Both the position numbers and the translations under genes were made by a program. The notes under the pieces are model-generated. The model saw only the letters and a program-made list of their open reading frames with translations. It searched no databases and was not told the origin of the DNA. From Algoriphagus sanaruensis (lineage in GTDB: Bacteria > Bacteroidota > Bacteroidia > Cytophagales > Cyclobacteriaceae): a DNA stretch of 64,000 nucleotides. The DNA lies in contig NZ_CP012836.1 of the NCBI RefSeq assembly GCF_001593605.1, positions 3,538,501 through 3,602,500 of the forward strand, read 5' to 3'. Numbering within the stretch: the first letter of the stretch is position 1; every line of letters begins with the position of its first letter. This document shows positions 35,935-45,199 of this stretch, one piece after another.

Positions 35935-38223
35935 ATGAAAAATTTTATCCCAGTGTTTAAGGAAAAAAATAAATCTGCCGAGGATCGATCAAAGGTATTC
36001 ATAGCTTCTCGACGAGATTTCCTAAAAATCGGATCCCTCGCAGCAGGTGGTTTTGTCTTAGGAGTCAATTTCCAATGCTCAAGTCCAAGTGGAGAAGTAA
36101 TCACCTTTGCCCCAAATGTGTATATATCCATAGGATCAGATAATGTGGTCACCTTGATCGCACACCGATCTGAAATGGGCACAGGGATCAGAACATCCTT
36201 GCCGATGATTATGGCGGATGAGTTGGGAGCCGATTGGAATGCAATCAAAATTGTTCAGGCTGAAGGAGATGAGGAAAAATATGGCAATCAGAATACCGAT
36301 GGCTCATTTTCAGTTCGGATGTTTTTTGAACCGATGCGAAAAGCTGGAGCAACAGCAAGGGAGCTTTTGATTCAAGCGGCTGCCTCTAAATGGGGCGTAG
36401 ATCCTGCCGAATGCTACACTGAAAACTCAGAAGTACACCTGAAGGAAAGCCGAAAAAAAGTCAAGTTCGGGGATTTAGTAGAAATCCTTCCTACTCTCCC
36501 ACTTCCTGACGCGAACAGTGTAAAAACAAAGGATTTGGCGGAATACAAATTGGTTGGAACCGATGTAGCCATCTATGATGCTAAAGACATAGCGACAGGA
36601 AAGGCAGTATTTGGTGCGGACGTGGACTTACCCAATATGCAGATCGCAATGATCGCAAGAAGCCCAGTCGTAGGTGCAAAAATCCTTTCTTATTCGGATG
36701 AAAAAGCATTGGCCATTCCAGGGGTGAGTCAGGTAATTAAAATTGAAGGTGCAGGAATCCCAGCAGGATTAGACAAGCCTTTGGAAGGTTTGGCTGTATT
36801 AGCTTCAAATACTTGGGCTGCCAAAAAAGGCAGAGAGGCCCTGGAAATTGAATGGGATTTAGGACCAAATCAAACCTACAACTCAGCAGAACAACTGGCT
36901 GAAATGGTTCAATCCACTCAGAAACCCGGAAAGGTAAGACGAGAACGAGGGAACTTCAATAGCGCTAAATCCAGCGCTAGTAAGGTCTTGGACAAAACAT
37001 TTCAAGCTCCATTTTATGCCCATGCGACGATGGAACCCATTGCAGTCATTGCCGAATATCGCGGAGATGGCTCAATCGAAATCTGGGCACCCACTCAACA
37101 TCCTCAATGGGCCCGAGGTGCTGTGGCAGGAGCTTTAGGCCTTGAATTGGAAAAAGTAAAAATGAACGTCACACTGCTGGGAGGTGGATTTGGGAGAAAA
37201 TCCAAACCTGATGCAGTGGTGGAAGCAGCGCTTCTTTCTAAAGCTGCTAAAGTTCCGGTTCGAGTTCAATGGACCCGAGAGGACGATATTCATCACGATT
37301 TTTACCATGCTCAAAGTGCGCAGCGAATTGTTGCTACGCTAGATTCTTCTAATCAACTGACTGGCTGGAACCATCATACCGTTTTCCCTGCAATTGGAGC
37401 TACCGGAAATCCGGATGAACTTCATCCTTCCGATGGTGAATTAGGTTTGGGTTGTACTGATTATCCATTTGATGTTCCAAATCTTCGAATTGAAACGCAC
37501 GAGTCCAAAGCTCATACACGAATCGGCTGGCTTCGCTCGGTGAGTAATATTCACCATGCTTTTGCTATCCAATGCATGATGGATGAGATAGCAGAAATGA
37601 GAGGAAAAGATCCGATTGAGCAGGCCATCGAACTCTTAGGCGAAGATCGAAACTTGAGTTTTGCAGAAGAAACCGGTGGAAAATATGAAAACTATGGGGA
37701 GAAAATCGAAGACTTCCCATGGAATACCGGGAGAATGAAAAAGGTGATTCAGGCCGTAGCGGAAAAATCTAACTGGGCGGCTCAAGTGGCTGCTGGCAAA
37801 GCAGTGGGATTTGCCGCGCATAAGAGCTTCTTGACCTATGTGGCTTGTGTCGTTTTGGTAGAAAAGGATGCCAACGGACGATTGACGATCCCGGAAGTAC
37901 ATTATGCGGTAGATTGTGGAATCCCTGTAAATACGGATCGAATCAAGTCTCAATTTGAAGGAGGAGCGCAATTTGCTACCAGTTTGGCGATGACTTCTGC
38001 GATTACGTTCGAAAATGGCCAAGTACAGCAAAACAACTTTGATTCGTATCAAATCATCCGAATGCCACAGGCTCCAAAGAAAATTGAAGTACATATCGTT
38101 TCAAGTACCGAAAAACCGACTGGGGTGGGTGAACCACCAGTTCCGCCTTACATTCCAGCGTTGGCAAATGCCGTTTATAAGTTGACAGGAAAGCGGATTT
38201 ACAGTTTGCCGTTCAGCATCTAA
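35935..38223 (+). CDS. molybdenum hydroxylase molybdopterin subunit (IorB-type)
   Basis: This 762-residue catalytic subunit has a Tat-type signal (SRRDFLKIGSLAAGGFVLGV), which indicates periplasmic location with the cofactor inserted before export; a Cys after the signal (FQCSS) leaves open a lipid anchor. The C-terminal GVGEPPVPPYIPALANA holds the catalytic Glu of the family. GGGFGRKSKPDAV is the cofactor-binding segment. Substrate is unknown: aldehyde or N-heterocycle. It is the second gene of the pair and ends at a strong terminator. A MoaC/MoaB gene for the cofactor lies about 9 kb away. Confidence 0.92.
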   Translation: MKNFIPVFKEKNKSAEDRSKVFIASRRDFLKIGSLAAGGFVLGVNFQCSSPSGEVITFAPNVYISIGSDNVVTLIAHRSEMGTGIRTSLPMIMADELGADWNAIKIVQAEGDEEKYGNQNTDGSFSVRMFFEPMRKAGATARELLIQAAASKWGVDPAECYTENSEVHLKESRKKVKFGDLVEILPTLPLPDANSVKTKDLAEYKLVGTDVAIYDAKDIATGKAVFGADVDLPNMQIAMIARSPVVGAKILSYSDEKALAIPGVSQVIKIEGAGIPAGLDKPLEGLAVLASNTWAAKKGREALEIEWDLGPNQTYNSAEQLAEMVQSTQKPGKVRRERGNFNSAKSSASKVLDKTFQAPFYAHATMEPIAVIAEYRGDGSIEIWAPTQHPQWARGAVAGALGLELEKVKMNVTLLGGGFGRKSKPDAVVEAALLSKAAKVPVRVQWTREDDIHHDFYHAQSAQRIVATLDSSNQLTGWNHHTVFPAIGATGNPDELHPSDGELGLGCTDYPFDVPNLRIETHESKAHTRIGWLRSVSNIHHAFAIQCMMDEIAEMRGKDPIEQAIELLGEDRNLSFAEETGGKYENYGEKIEDFPWNTGRMKKVIQAVAEKSNWAAQVAAGKAVGFAAHKSFLTYVACVVLVEKDANGRLTIPEVHYAVDCGIPVNTDRIKSQFEGGAQFATSLAMTSAITFENGQVQQNNFDSYQIIRMPQAPKKIEVHIVSSTEKPTGVGEPPVPPYIPALANAVYKLTGKRIYSLPFSI

Positions 38224-38233
38224 GAAAAAACCA

Positions 38234-38262
38234 AAAAGCCATCCCTGGGGATGGCTTTTCTT
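38234..38262 (+). terminator. terminator between convergent genes
   Basis: AAAAGCCATCC pairs with GGATGGCTTTT around loop CTGG, followed by CTTTT. It can serve the iorAB pair on the plus strand and the cupin gene on the minus strand. Confidence 0.85.
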
Positions 38263-38269
38263 TTAATTC

Positions 38270-38758
38270 TTATCGACCAAAATCATCCTGAAGCCTTACG
38301 ATATCATCTTCATCTGAGGGATTTTCACGGTCAGTATGTTGCCAGATTTCAGCGACGACGCACCAATTTTCTAAGCCTATTAATCGGTGTCTTTCTCCCT
38401 GCTGCAATTTGATTTTATCTCCTTTTTTCAAAACAACTCGACCTTGTTCTTCATCAGTCAGGCTGGTGGCTACAGCCACTTCACCTTCAATGCACCGCCA
38501 AATTTCAGCTCTACGAAAATGGTATTGCCAACTCAACCGCATTTCTGGAGCCACCAATAAAATTTTGGGACTGAGTTTTCCTGAGATTTTCAAGGAGTCA
38601 AGATCTTCCTCTGGAAAAAATTCAGCTGCAAATTCTTTCGCTTGATCCTCATTGATTACCAAAAATCCACCCCAAGGTCGATCTCGATCTTGCTTGACTA
38701 CTTCAAGCCCCAGACTTTCCATCAAGGCAATCGCCTTTTCAAAAATTTCTTGCTTCAT
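38270..38758 (-). CDS. cupin protein, phosphomannose-isomerase-like
   Basis: This 162-residue protein has a single cupin domain. Seen are DRPWGGF, the strand SWQYHFRRAEIWRCIEGEVAV (His-Arg-Arg-Glu, a weak metal site), and QGERHRLIGLENWCVVAEIW. This matches type II mannose-6-phosphate isomerase-like cupins, but the usual HxHxxE is replaced by HFRRAE, so catalysis is not certain. It is alone on the minus strand, convergent with iorB. Confidence 0.7.
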   Translation of the reverse strand: MKQEIFEKAIALMESLGLEVVKQDRDRPWGGFLVINEDQAKEFAAEFFPEEDLDSLKISGKLSPKILLVAPEMRLSWQYHFRRAEIWRCIEGEVAVATSLTDEEQGRVVLKKGDKIKLQQGERHRLIGLENWCVVAEIWQHTDRENPSDEDDIVRLQDDFGR

Positions 38759-38913
38759 TTTTTACAATTCTAACCTGAGTGATTTCTACATTTCTTCACT
38801 CCTGCAAACTTAAGATATCATTAACCTTTATCAGTGGCAAATTTCCATTTCTTAATCTTTATGAATTAAATTTCAGATAAAGACCCAAATTTCTATCTGA
38901 TATTCCCCTCAAA

Positions 38914-39801
38914 ATGAAAAAAATCAACCTCATATTGGCATTTTCCCTTCTTTCGCTTAATCTGACTTTCGCCCAAGAAAAACCCCTTCGGATTCTAATG
39001 ATCGGTGCACATCCAGATGATTGCGATATCAAGGCCGGAGGCACAGCAGCCTTATTTTCAAAAATGGGTCATGAAGTCAAATTCCTTTCTGTGACAAACG
39101 GAGATGCCGGACACATGGAAATGGGAGGTGGAATACTGGCCAAAAGAAGATACGCAGAGACTCAGGAAGTGGCTAAGCGTTTGGGGATCCAATACGATGT
39201 ATTAGATAATCACGATGGGGAATTGTTACCAACCTTAGAAATCCGACTCGAGGTGATTCGGAAAATCAGAGAGTGGGGTGCCGATGTGGTTATTTCTCAC
39301 CGACCCAACGACTATCATCCTGATCATCGGTATACTGGAGTCTTGGTTCAAGATGCCGCATTTATGGTAGGAGTTCCAAATATTGCAGCAGACACGCCTC
39401 CTCTTCGGAAAAATCCGATTTTCCTTTATTACCAAGACAATTTTCAAAAGCCAAATCCATTCTCGCCAGATGTGGTAATTGACATTACTTCGGTCATCGA
39501 TCAGAAAATAGCGGCACTTGATGCCCATACCTCCCAGTTTTATGAGTGGCTTCCGTGGATTGGCAATGAAACAGATGTCATCCCTGAGGGAAAGGAAGAG
39601 CGGATCACATGGCTTAAATCCAAACGAGCTTTGGCCCCGAATCAAGCTGTAAAACAGGCACTTGAAAACTGGTATGGAAAAGAAAAAGCCTCAGCAGTAG
39701 AATTTGCTGAGGCATTTGAAATTTGTGAATATGGAAGCCGGCCTACTCAAGCGGATTTATTACGCTTATTCCCGATGATTTCGAATCAAAAGGAACAGTA
39801 G
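38914..39801 (+). CDS. exported PIG-L/LmbE-family deacetylase
   Basis: This 295-residue protein has a signal peptide (LLSLNLTFAQ). The zinc motifs of PIG-L N-acetylglucosaminyl deacetylases are intact: GAHPDDCDIKAGG at the N-terminus and NDYHPDHRYTG in the middle. An exported form suggests action on extracellular or periplasmic amino-sugars. It is monocistronic and ends 7 bp from the convergent CotH gene. Confidence 0.88.
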   Translation: MKKINLILAFSLLSLNLTFAQEKPLRILMIGAHPDDCDIKAGGTAALFSKMGHEVKFLSVTNGDAGHMEMGGGILAKRRYAETQEVAKRLGIQYDVLDNHDGELLPTLEIRLEVIRKIREWGADVVISHRPNDYHPDHRYTGVLVQDAAFMVGVPNIAADTPPLRKNPIFLYYQDNFQKPNPFSPDVVIDITSVIDQKIAALDAHTSQFYEWLPWIGNETDVIPEGKEERITWLKSKRALAPNQAVKQALENWYGKEKASAVEFAEAFEICEYGSRPTQADLLRLFPMISNQKEQ

Positions 39802-39808
39802 GTCAAGG

Positions 39809-41269
39809 TTACCAGGACCCTATTTCTGAATCCATCCAAGCACTTCGTTGATTGATATAATCCTTCAGAGAAATGATAATTCCATCATAATCAACTCCTA
39901 GGCCCTTGTCCCATTTGGCATAATTTCGTTCTACGGCGCCATTGGTTCTCAGGTAACTGACTGCATCATCTACTACTTTTTGGAGACTAGCATTACTCCA
40001 GACATCCTTTCGAATGGCATTCCAACGAGTTTTCACCTGTTGACGAAATTGTGGATCAGCCAATAATTTGGGCCACCAAAAATGAATCATCCATGGATCA
40101 TTGGATACATAGTTATTGTAATTCATGACCCAACCATCCATTGGAATTCTTCCTCCCTCATCAAATGCGAGATTCATATCCCAAACTGGCCCCATTTCAA
40201 GTTTACCATCCCGATTTTTTACCAAATAGGTACTGAGACGATAGGCATCCACATTTCGAGTTAGTTCATTGACCAGAAAATAATCTACAAATGTGCTTAC
40301 CTCAATGTAATCTGTGTAAGTCCGCAAATCCGAAGAAAAATCATCAGCAAGGAGTGCTGCCTCAAACTCTTCGATGTAATTCGCGATGTAGTCCTTTTGA
40401 CTTGCGGTAATATCTTCAGCCTTGGGATATTCATACGTAAAGTAGGTTTCTAGAAACTGCTGAGGATGATAAGGAGCACTATAGGCTGGAAATGTGAGTC
40501 TATTCCCATTGATGTCATAATTACTCCTGAAACTGTTTTGAGCAGTATATCGAGCATCATCTTCCCAATTATTCATAAAGTATGAAATCGGCTTTCCATC
40601 ATGCTCAGGACCTGCATCGGCTTTGTCAATTTTTAAAATATAGCCCCCTGTGAGATTGGTCGAAGCTTCATTGAGCGATTTGATATCGATTCGATTGGAA
40701 TCTCTTTTCAATTTTTCCTGAAGGAGATAGACTCCCAAATATTCCCCGTTGACCTCGAGTTCTACAAATTTTCCTCGACTCGCATACTTTCCAATCATTC
40801 GGGAAAACTCGTAACCCACATGATTAAAGATCAAACTTCGATCCCAAGCATATTTTTCATTCAAATTGACCACATGACCAACAAATCTCCAGTCCTCCTC
40901 TGCAGGTAATCCCAACAGCTCAACGTCCACCCCTTCTCCAGTGCCATCCACCGTTTCAAAATTATATCCTTTCTTGTCAGAAAGCCGAAAAGATGTTTTC
41001 CCTCTAAACTCGATATTAATCCCTTGAGTGAGCTCTAATTTTTTCTTGTTGTAGATTTTCATTTCTGCCAATACTCCTGGCTCGTAAAGGATTTCCTTGC
41101 CCTTGGTATCGACTACGATATATGGAATTTGACTGTCTTTGGTATCAACTGCAAATACAACTCCGTCATCACCTTTGACAACAGGAGCAATTTCTGGATC
41201 CTTGCAGCCAAGAAGTAGCAACATCAGAACCCATCCAAACAGACTCCACTTTTCTAAAACTCGATTCAT
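39809..41269 (-). CDS. CotH-kinase-family lipoprotein
   Basis: This 486-residue protein has lipobox LLLLGC. The CotH kinase core is visible: IEFRGKTSFRLSDKKGYNFE, YLGVYLLQEKLKRDSNRIDI, GGYILKIDKAD, then GPVWDMNLAFDEGG, which holds the metal-binding Asp. CotH-fold proteins can phosphorylate proteins or polysaccharides; the substrate here is unknown. The stretch between its start and the next gene (41270-41613) is non-coding. Confidence 0.88.
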   Translation of the reverse strand: MNRVLEKWSLFGWVLMLLLLGCKDPEIAPVVKGDDGVVFAVDTKDSQIPYIVVDTKGKEILYEPGVLAEMKIYNKKKLELTQGINIEFRGKTSFRLSDKKGYNFETVDGTGEGVDVELLGLPAEEDWRFVGHVVNLNEKYAWDRSLIFNHVGYEFSRMIGKYASRGKFVELEVNGEYLGVYLLQEKLKRDSNRIDIKSLNEASTNLTGGYILKIDKADAGPEHDGKPISYFMNNWEDDARYTAQNSFRSNYDINGNRLTFPAYSAPYHPQQFLETYFTYEYPKAEDITASQKDYIANYIEEFEAALLADDFSSDLRTYTDYIEVSTFVDYFLVNELTRNVDAYRLSTYLVKNRDGKLEMGPVWDMNLAFDEGGRIPMDGWVMNYNNYVSNDPWMIHFWWPKLLADPQFRQQVKTRWNAIRKDVWSNASLQKVVDDAVSYLRTNGAVERNYAKWDKGLGVDYDGIIISLKDYINQRSAWMDSEIGSW

Positions 41270-41613
41270 TTAACTTCAATTTTTTTTGAAAATATACTCC
41301 TGATTTGGAATTACCTGCTTTTCCTTCCCAAATGTTTTAAAAGGGAGAAATAATCTTGATATGAGATTTAGAAAATCAGATGACATCTACTAGAGGGAAA
41401 CTGATAGGCTTGGCTAAAAATGTGGATAACTATCCTGCAATTGTTCCAAAAAATACCCAGTTGTGGGTATTTATACCTGACTATCCTTGTTTAGTATTGA
41501 AACATCGAAAGAGGAAAAATCGCCCTTCAACCTTTCCTTCCTTAAACTAACACCAAAAACCAGCTAAAACACCTTTCGGCTTTTATGCTTGAGGGAATGG
41601 AAATGCACAGCAG
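41270..41613. other. intergenic region with a NarL-like inverted repeat
   Basis: About 340 bp between two divergent genes. AAATACCCA (41451-41459) and TGGGTATTT (41464-41472) form a perfect 9-bp inverted repeat around GTTG. No clear coding frame is present. Confidence 0.5.
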
Positions 41614-41931
41614 ATGATCGCTAATTCTTCAATACCAAAGAAAATTACCCAAATGAGTTCGATCTATTTTCAGCACGAAGTCAGAAAATACCTCCAAGAA
41701 ATGAGAGGTAAAATTGAGGCTGTGAAAATGAATAATGATGATCAAAAATTTTTTGAAGATGCATTTTCCAAAATCAATAGTTTACTGGAAAAAGCGGATC
41801 GATTGGAAAAAACCAATGAACGCCTCTACCGAGAAGCGCTTAACCAAGCTCTGGTCATCCGCCTAAAAGCATTTCTGAGATTGGACGACTTGATTGCTGA
41901 TCAAGCCAAGAAAAACCACTCCAATCTATAA
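41614..41931 (+). CDS. small alpha-helical protein, function unknown
   Basis: This 105-residue protein (start could be Met14 at 41653 instead) is Lys/Glu-rich, predicted mostly helical with coiled-coil tendency (AFSKINSLLEKADRLEKT). No signal peptide or TM segment and no recognised family. It is flanked by the DUF302 gene on the opposite strand. Confidence 0.6.
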   Translation: MIANSSIPKKITQMSSIYFQHEVRKYLQEMRGKIEAVKMNNDDQKFFEDAFSKINSLLEKADRLEKTNERLYREALNQALVIRLKAFLRLDDLIADQAKKNHSNL

Positions 41932-41951
41932 AGCTTCGAATTCGATTTCGA

Positions 41952-42347
41952 TCATTCGGAAATTGAATCCAGCATTTTCATCAGCTTTGTTCTCACCTCT
42001 CCTGCCAAAGATTCGATTTCAGGATTATTAACTACAGCCATCGCAGCAGCTGGATCCATCACTGAAACTTCAAAAGAATCAGCTCCTAGACTTCGAATCG
42101 TTACATTACAAGGCAAAAGTGCACTTACATGGGGTTCTGCACTTAGGACCTTATCCGCAAACACCGGATTGCAAGCACCCAAAATCAGAAATGGAGGATA
42201 GTCTTTATCCAATTTCTTTTTCATCGTAGCCAAAATATCGATTTCAGTAAGGATCCCGAATCCAACCTCCTTAAGGGCAGCTTCCACCTGATGACGAAGG
42301 CTCAAAATATCTGGGGCGATCACAATTTTTGATTGGTAATAGTTCAT
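41952..42347 (-). CDS. DUF302 domain protein
   Basis: This 131-residue protein matches the DUF302 pattern: VEAALKEVGFGILTEIDILA near residue 22, then FLILGACNPVFADKVLSAEP, and LLPCNVTIRS. Members bind a small ligand or haem-like molecule in other bacteria, but the role is not known for sure. It has no signal peptide. A short stretch separates it from the divergent GH3 gene. Confidence 0.85.
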   Translation of the reverse strand: MNYYQSKIVIAPDILSLRHQVEAALKEVGFGILTEIDILATMKKKLDKDYPPFLILGACNPVFADKVLSAEPHVSALLPCNVTIRSLGADSFEVSVMDPAAAMAVVNNPEIESLAGEVRTKLMKMLDSISE

Positions 42348-42557
42348 AGTGATATCTTTTTAGGATGTTCAAGTTAATTTTCAGCTGATCCAAACAGTCA
42401 GAAAGTCTCAAATCCCAATCAAATTCCTAAGTTTTCAATAAACCTTCAGTAACCTGAATCACAGGAGTGAAATCGTTTCCGTAATTGGCTCGGTTCTCCA
42501 CTTTAAATAAGCGTCTGAAAATCGGAGATTTAAAACAACATTATTCCCTTATCATCC

Positions 42558-44567
42558 ATGAGAATTAAATCTATTGCGACCCTAATTTGCTTTGTAGCAC
42601 TCTACTCCTGCAGCCAAAAAGTGGAAATCCAGCAACCAGAGTTGGGCTTTCGATCTGTCCCAATCTTGGAAATCGATCAACTCAAGTTTAAAGATTTAAA
42701 CAAAAACAATACTTTGGACTCATATGAGGACTGGAGGTTGCCGGTTGAGGATCGAATCAACGATTTGATTTCTCAAATGACTTTGGAGGAGAAAGTTGGA
42801 TTTATGCTAATCAGTACCACCCGATTGGATGGAGATTTTTCCTTTCAACCAGGAGCACCTAAAGCAGAAGTCACTTCGGGATTTAATGAGGAGGATTTGA
42901 TCCAACAGATCAATATGTTCACTCGAGAGCCTCTTTCCTATCCCTTGATGTTTGCCTCAGGTACAACCAAAGGTGTACGCGAGCGAAATCTCCGCCATTT
43001 TATCCTTCGAGTAAATACCAGTGCGGAAATCATGGCCGAATGGAGCAATAATCTACAAGCACTTTGCGAAGACACTCGTTTGGGAATTCCCGCAATTGTG
43101 GCCTCTAATCCAAGGAACCATATTACCATGGATGCCGCAATCGGCTTAAGCCAAGGTACCACCGTGTTTTCCAAATGGCCTGGAGAATTGGGACTTTCTG
43201 CGATGCAGGATTTAGGAATGGTTCGAAAATTTGCAGATATCGCTAGACAAGAATGGGCTTCTGTAGGAATTCGAAAGGGCTATCAGTACATGGCAGATTT
43301 AGCCACCGAACCAAGATGGCAACGAAATGAAGGTACTTTCGGAGAGGATGCCGATTGGGCAGCGGCTGTTATTCGAGAAGTGGTTCTTGGATTTCAAGGT
43401 GAGAAACTTGGTGCTAGTTCAGTCGCATTGACCACAAAACACTTTCCTGGAGGTGGACCACAAGTAGATGGTCAAGACCCTCATTTCGCATTTGGCCAAG
43501 ATCAGCATTATCCTGGAGGGATGTTTGAATACCATCTGAAGCCTTTCCAAGCGGCAATTGATGCTGGAACTTCAGCCATCATGCCCTATTATGCAAAGCC
43601 GATCGGAACCGAATTTGAAGAAGTCGCTTTCGCTTATAACAAGCGAATCATCAAGGACCTGCTTCGTGATAAAATGGGCTTCCAGGGAATTATCAATTCC
43701 GATACCGGTCCTATTGAGATGCAACCATGGGGAATGGAACAATACACCATCGAGGAGCGCTACGGAAAGGCTATTGATGCAGGAGTAGATTTGTTTTCTG
43801 GAACAGGAGATCCGACTCAACTCCTAACTGCAGTGAAAATGGGCTATGTCACCGAAGAGCGAATCAACGAGTCGATCTTCCGATTGTTAAAGGAAAAATT
43901 TGACTTAGGATTATTTGAAAACCCTTATGTTGATCCAGAAAAAGCATCACAGCTTGTCGGCAATCCAGAATTTCAAGCGGCAGGAGACCTGGCGATGAGA
44001 AAATCAATTGTTCTCCTGAAAAACGATCAAAACCTGCTTCCAATCGCGAGCAAAACCAAGGTGTATTTTGAAACTTATTTTGAAGGATCGCCTGACCAAA
44101 CCCCTCAAACAGCATTTACCACAAATTCGGTTAATTGGGACTTTGAATTGGTTCAGAATAAGGAAGAAGCAGACCTAATCGTGCTTTGGCTCAACCCTCA
44201 TTTCAACTCACTTTTCAGTTCCGATGGCTCGAAGATTGACATCCGACTAAGTAATAATAAAATCGATGTGGGCTATGTCAACACTACGCTCCAATCCAAG
44301 CCAACCATTACAGTAATCAACTTTACCAACCCATGGGTAATTTCAGAAATTGACAATCCAAACCTGCACACCTTACTTGCCACTTTCGGGACTACTCCCG
44401 AGGCAATCTTGGATGTACTTAGTGGAAAAATCAAACCAAGTGGAAAGCTTCCATTTACCATTCCAGCTAATGTGGAACAAGTTGAAAACAACCTTTCGGA
44501 TGTGCCTGGATCCAAAGAAAAAGAAGGTTATGCCTTGTTTAACTATGGACATGGATTGAGTTATTAA
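42558..44567 (+). CDS. GH3 beta-glycosidase lipoprotein
   Basis: This 669-residue lipoprotein (lipobox ALYSC) has the GH3 N-terminal barrel (LATEPRWQRNEGTFGED, TTKHFPGGGPQVDG) and nucleophile motif GFQGIINSDTG, with Asp382 as the likely nucleophile. The C-terminal alpha/beta domain follows (RKSIVLLKNDQNLLPI). Members cleave beta-glucosides or other beta-glycans. It ends before a terminator and is monocistronic. Confidence 0.92.
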   Translation: MRIKSIATLICFVALYSCSQKVEIQQPELGFRSVPILEIDQLKFKDLNKNNTLDSYEDWRLPVEDRINDLISQMTLEEKVGFMLISTTRLDGDFSFQPGAPKAEVTSGFNEEDLIQQINMFTREPLSYPLMFASGTTKGVRERNLRHFILRVNTSAEIMAEWSNNLQALCEDTRLGIPAIVASNPRNHITMDAAIGLSQGTTVFSKWPGELGLSAMQDLGMVRKFADIARQEWASVGIRKGYQYMADLATEPRWQRNEGTFGEDADWAAAVIREVVLGFQGEKLGASSVALTTKHFPGGGPQVDGQDPHFAFGQDQHYPGGMFEYHLKPFQAAIDAGTSAIMPYYAKPIGTEFEEVAFAYNKRIIKDLLRDKMGFQGIINSDTGPIEMQPWGMEQYTIEERYGKAIDAGVDLFSGTGDPTQLLTAVKMGYVTEERINESIFRLLKEKFDLGLFENPYVDPEKASQLVGNPEFQAAGDLAMRKSIVLLKNDQNLLPIASKTKVYFETYFEGSPDQTPQTAFTTNSVNWDFELVQNKEEADLIVLWLNPHFNSLFSSDGSKIDIRLSNNKIDVGYVNTTLQSKPTITVINFTNPWVISEIDNPNLHTLLATFGTTPEAILDVLSGKIKPSGKLPFTIPANVEQVENNLSDVPGSKEKEGYALFNYGHGLSY

Positions 44568-44582
44568 TTTGGAAAAACAATT

Positions 44583-44622
44583 AAAAAAAGGGAACTGCAA
44601 ACTGAAGCGGTTCCCTTTTTTA
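44583..44622 (+). terminator. terminator of the GH3 gene
   Basis: AAAAAGGGAAC pairs with GTTCCCTTTTT, followed by TATTT, just past the GH3 stop. Confidence 0.8.
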
Positions 44623-44655
44623 TTTCCCCACTACTTTGAAAAGCTGACTTTTATC

Positions 44656-44671
44656 ACTCGTAGTTACGAGT
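44656..44671. promoter_or_regulatory. perfect 7-2-7 inverted repeat upstream of the copper-receptor operon
   Basis: ACTCGTA-GT-TACGAGT is an exact inverted repeat. It ends 19 bp before the -7 box, so it covers the -33 region, a position where a repressor would compete with RNA polymerase. The regulator is unknown. Confidence 0.55.
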
Positions 44672-44690
44672 TAAATGTTTCTCGGAATTC

Positions 44691-44698
44691 TAATTTTG
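44691..44698 (+). promoter_or_regulatory. -7 element TAATTTTG of the copper-receptor operon
   Basis: TAATTTTG matches the Bacteroidota TAnnTTTG -7 consensus. A perfect TTTG at -33 is not present, so an activator or the operator region may matter. Confidence 0.5.
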
Positions 44699-44758
44699 CA
44701 AAGCGAGAGTAACCAAAATCACCAATCTCCCTCCTTATAATTTCCAACTTGCGACTGA

Positions 44759-45133
44759 GTGCGTAGTCCTTGGATTCATATTGTCTTGATCCTGCTCATT
44801 CTTCAAAATGGAATGGGCTATTCTTTAATTCAAACCCAATTTTACTTAGATCGGGAGGAAATTACTGCGCTCTACTGCGTCAATAAGGATAAACCTGAAC
44901 TTCAATGTGACGGAAAATGTGAATTGGGAAAGCGGTTATCGCAAGCTAAGGATTACCAAGAAAACGAGGCAGAAATTACACTCGAAGAGCTCTCCCTCAC
45001 TTTCCTGCATACCAAAGAGGAGATTCAGGTAACCCAACAAAAGGTTAAAATTCCAATCATTCACCAAGGCTTTTATTCGATCCTTCAGAACTCGGAAAGA
45101 GGTCTGGATTTTTTTCACCCACCCAAAGGATAA
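44759..45133 (+). CDS. small exported Cys-containing partner of the copper receptor
   Basis: This 124-residue protein starts at GTG 44759, since an in-frame stop precedes it directly and no ATG gives a signal peptide. A hydrophobic N-terminal helix (HIVLILLILQNGMGY) and the motif CVNKDKPELQCDGKCELGK with three Cys follow. Proteins like this occur beside TonB-dependent copper receptors in Bacteroidota. Cys residues could bind Cu(I). The function is not established. Confidence 0.65.
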   Translation: MRSPWIHIVLILLILQNGMGYSLIQTQFYLDREEITALYCVNKDKPELQCDGKCELGKRLSQAKDYQENEAEITLEELSLTFLHTKEEIQVTQQKVKIPIIHQGFYSILQNSERGLDFFHPPKG

Positions 45134-45199
45134 GTGGTCTTCTTTTAGAAACCTACCCCATGTAAGTTTCTTTTTTCCAATTCACTTATTTCTAAATCA

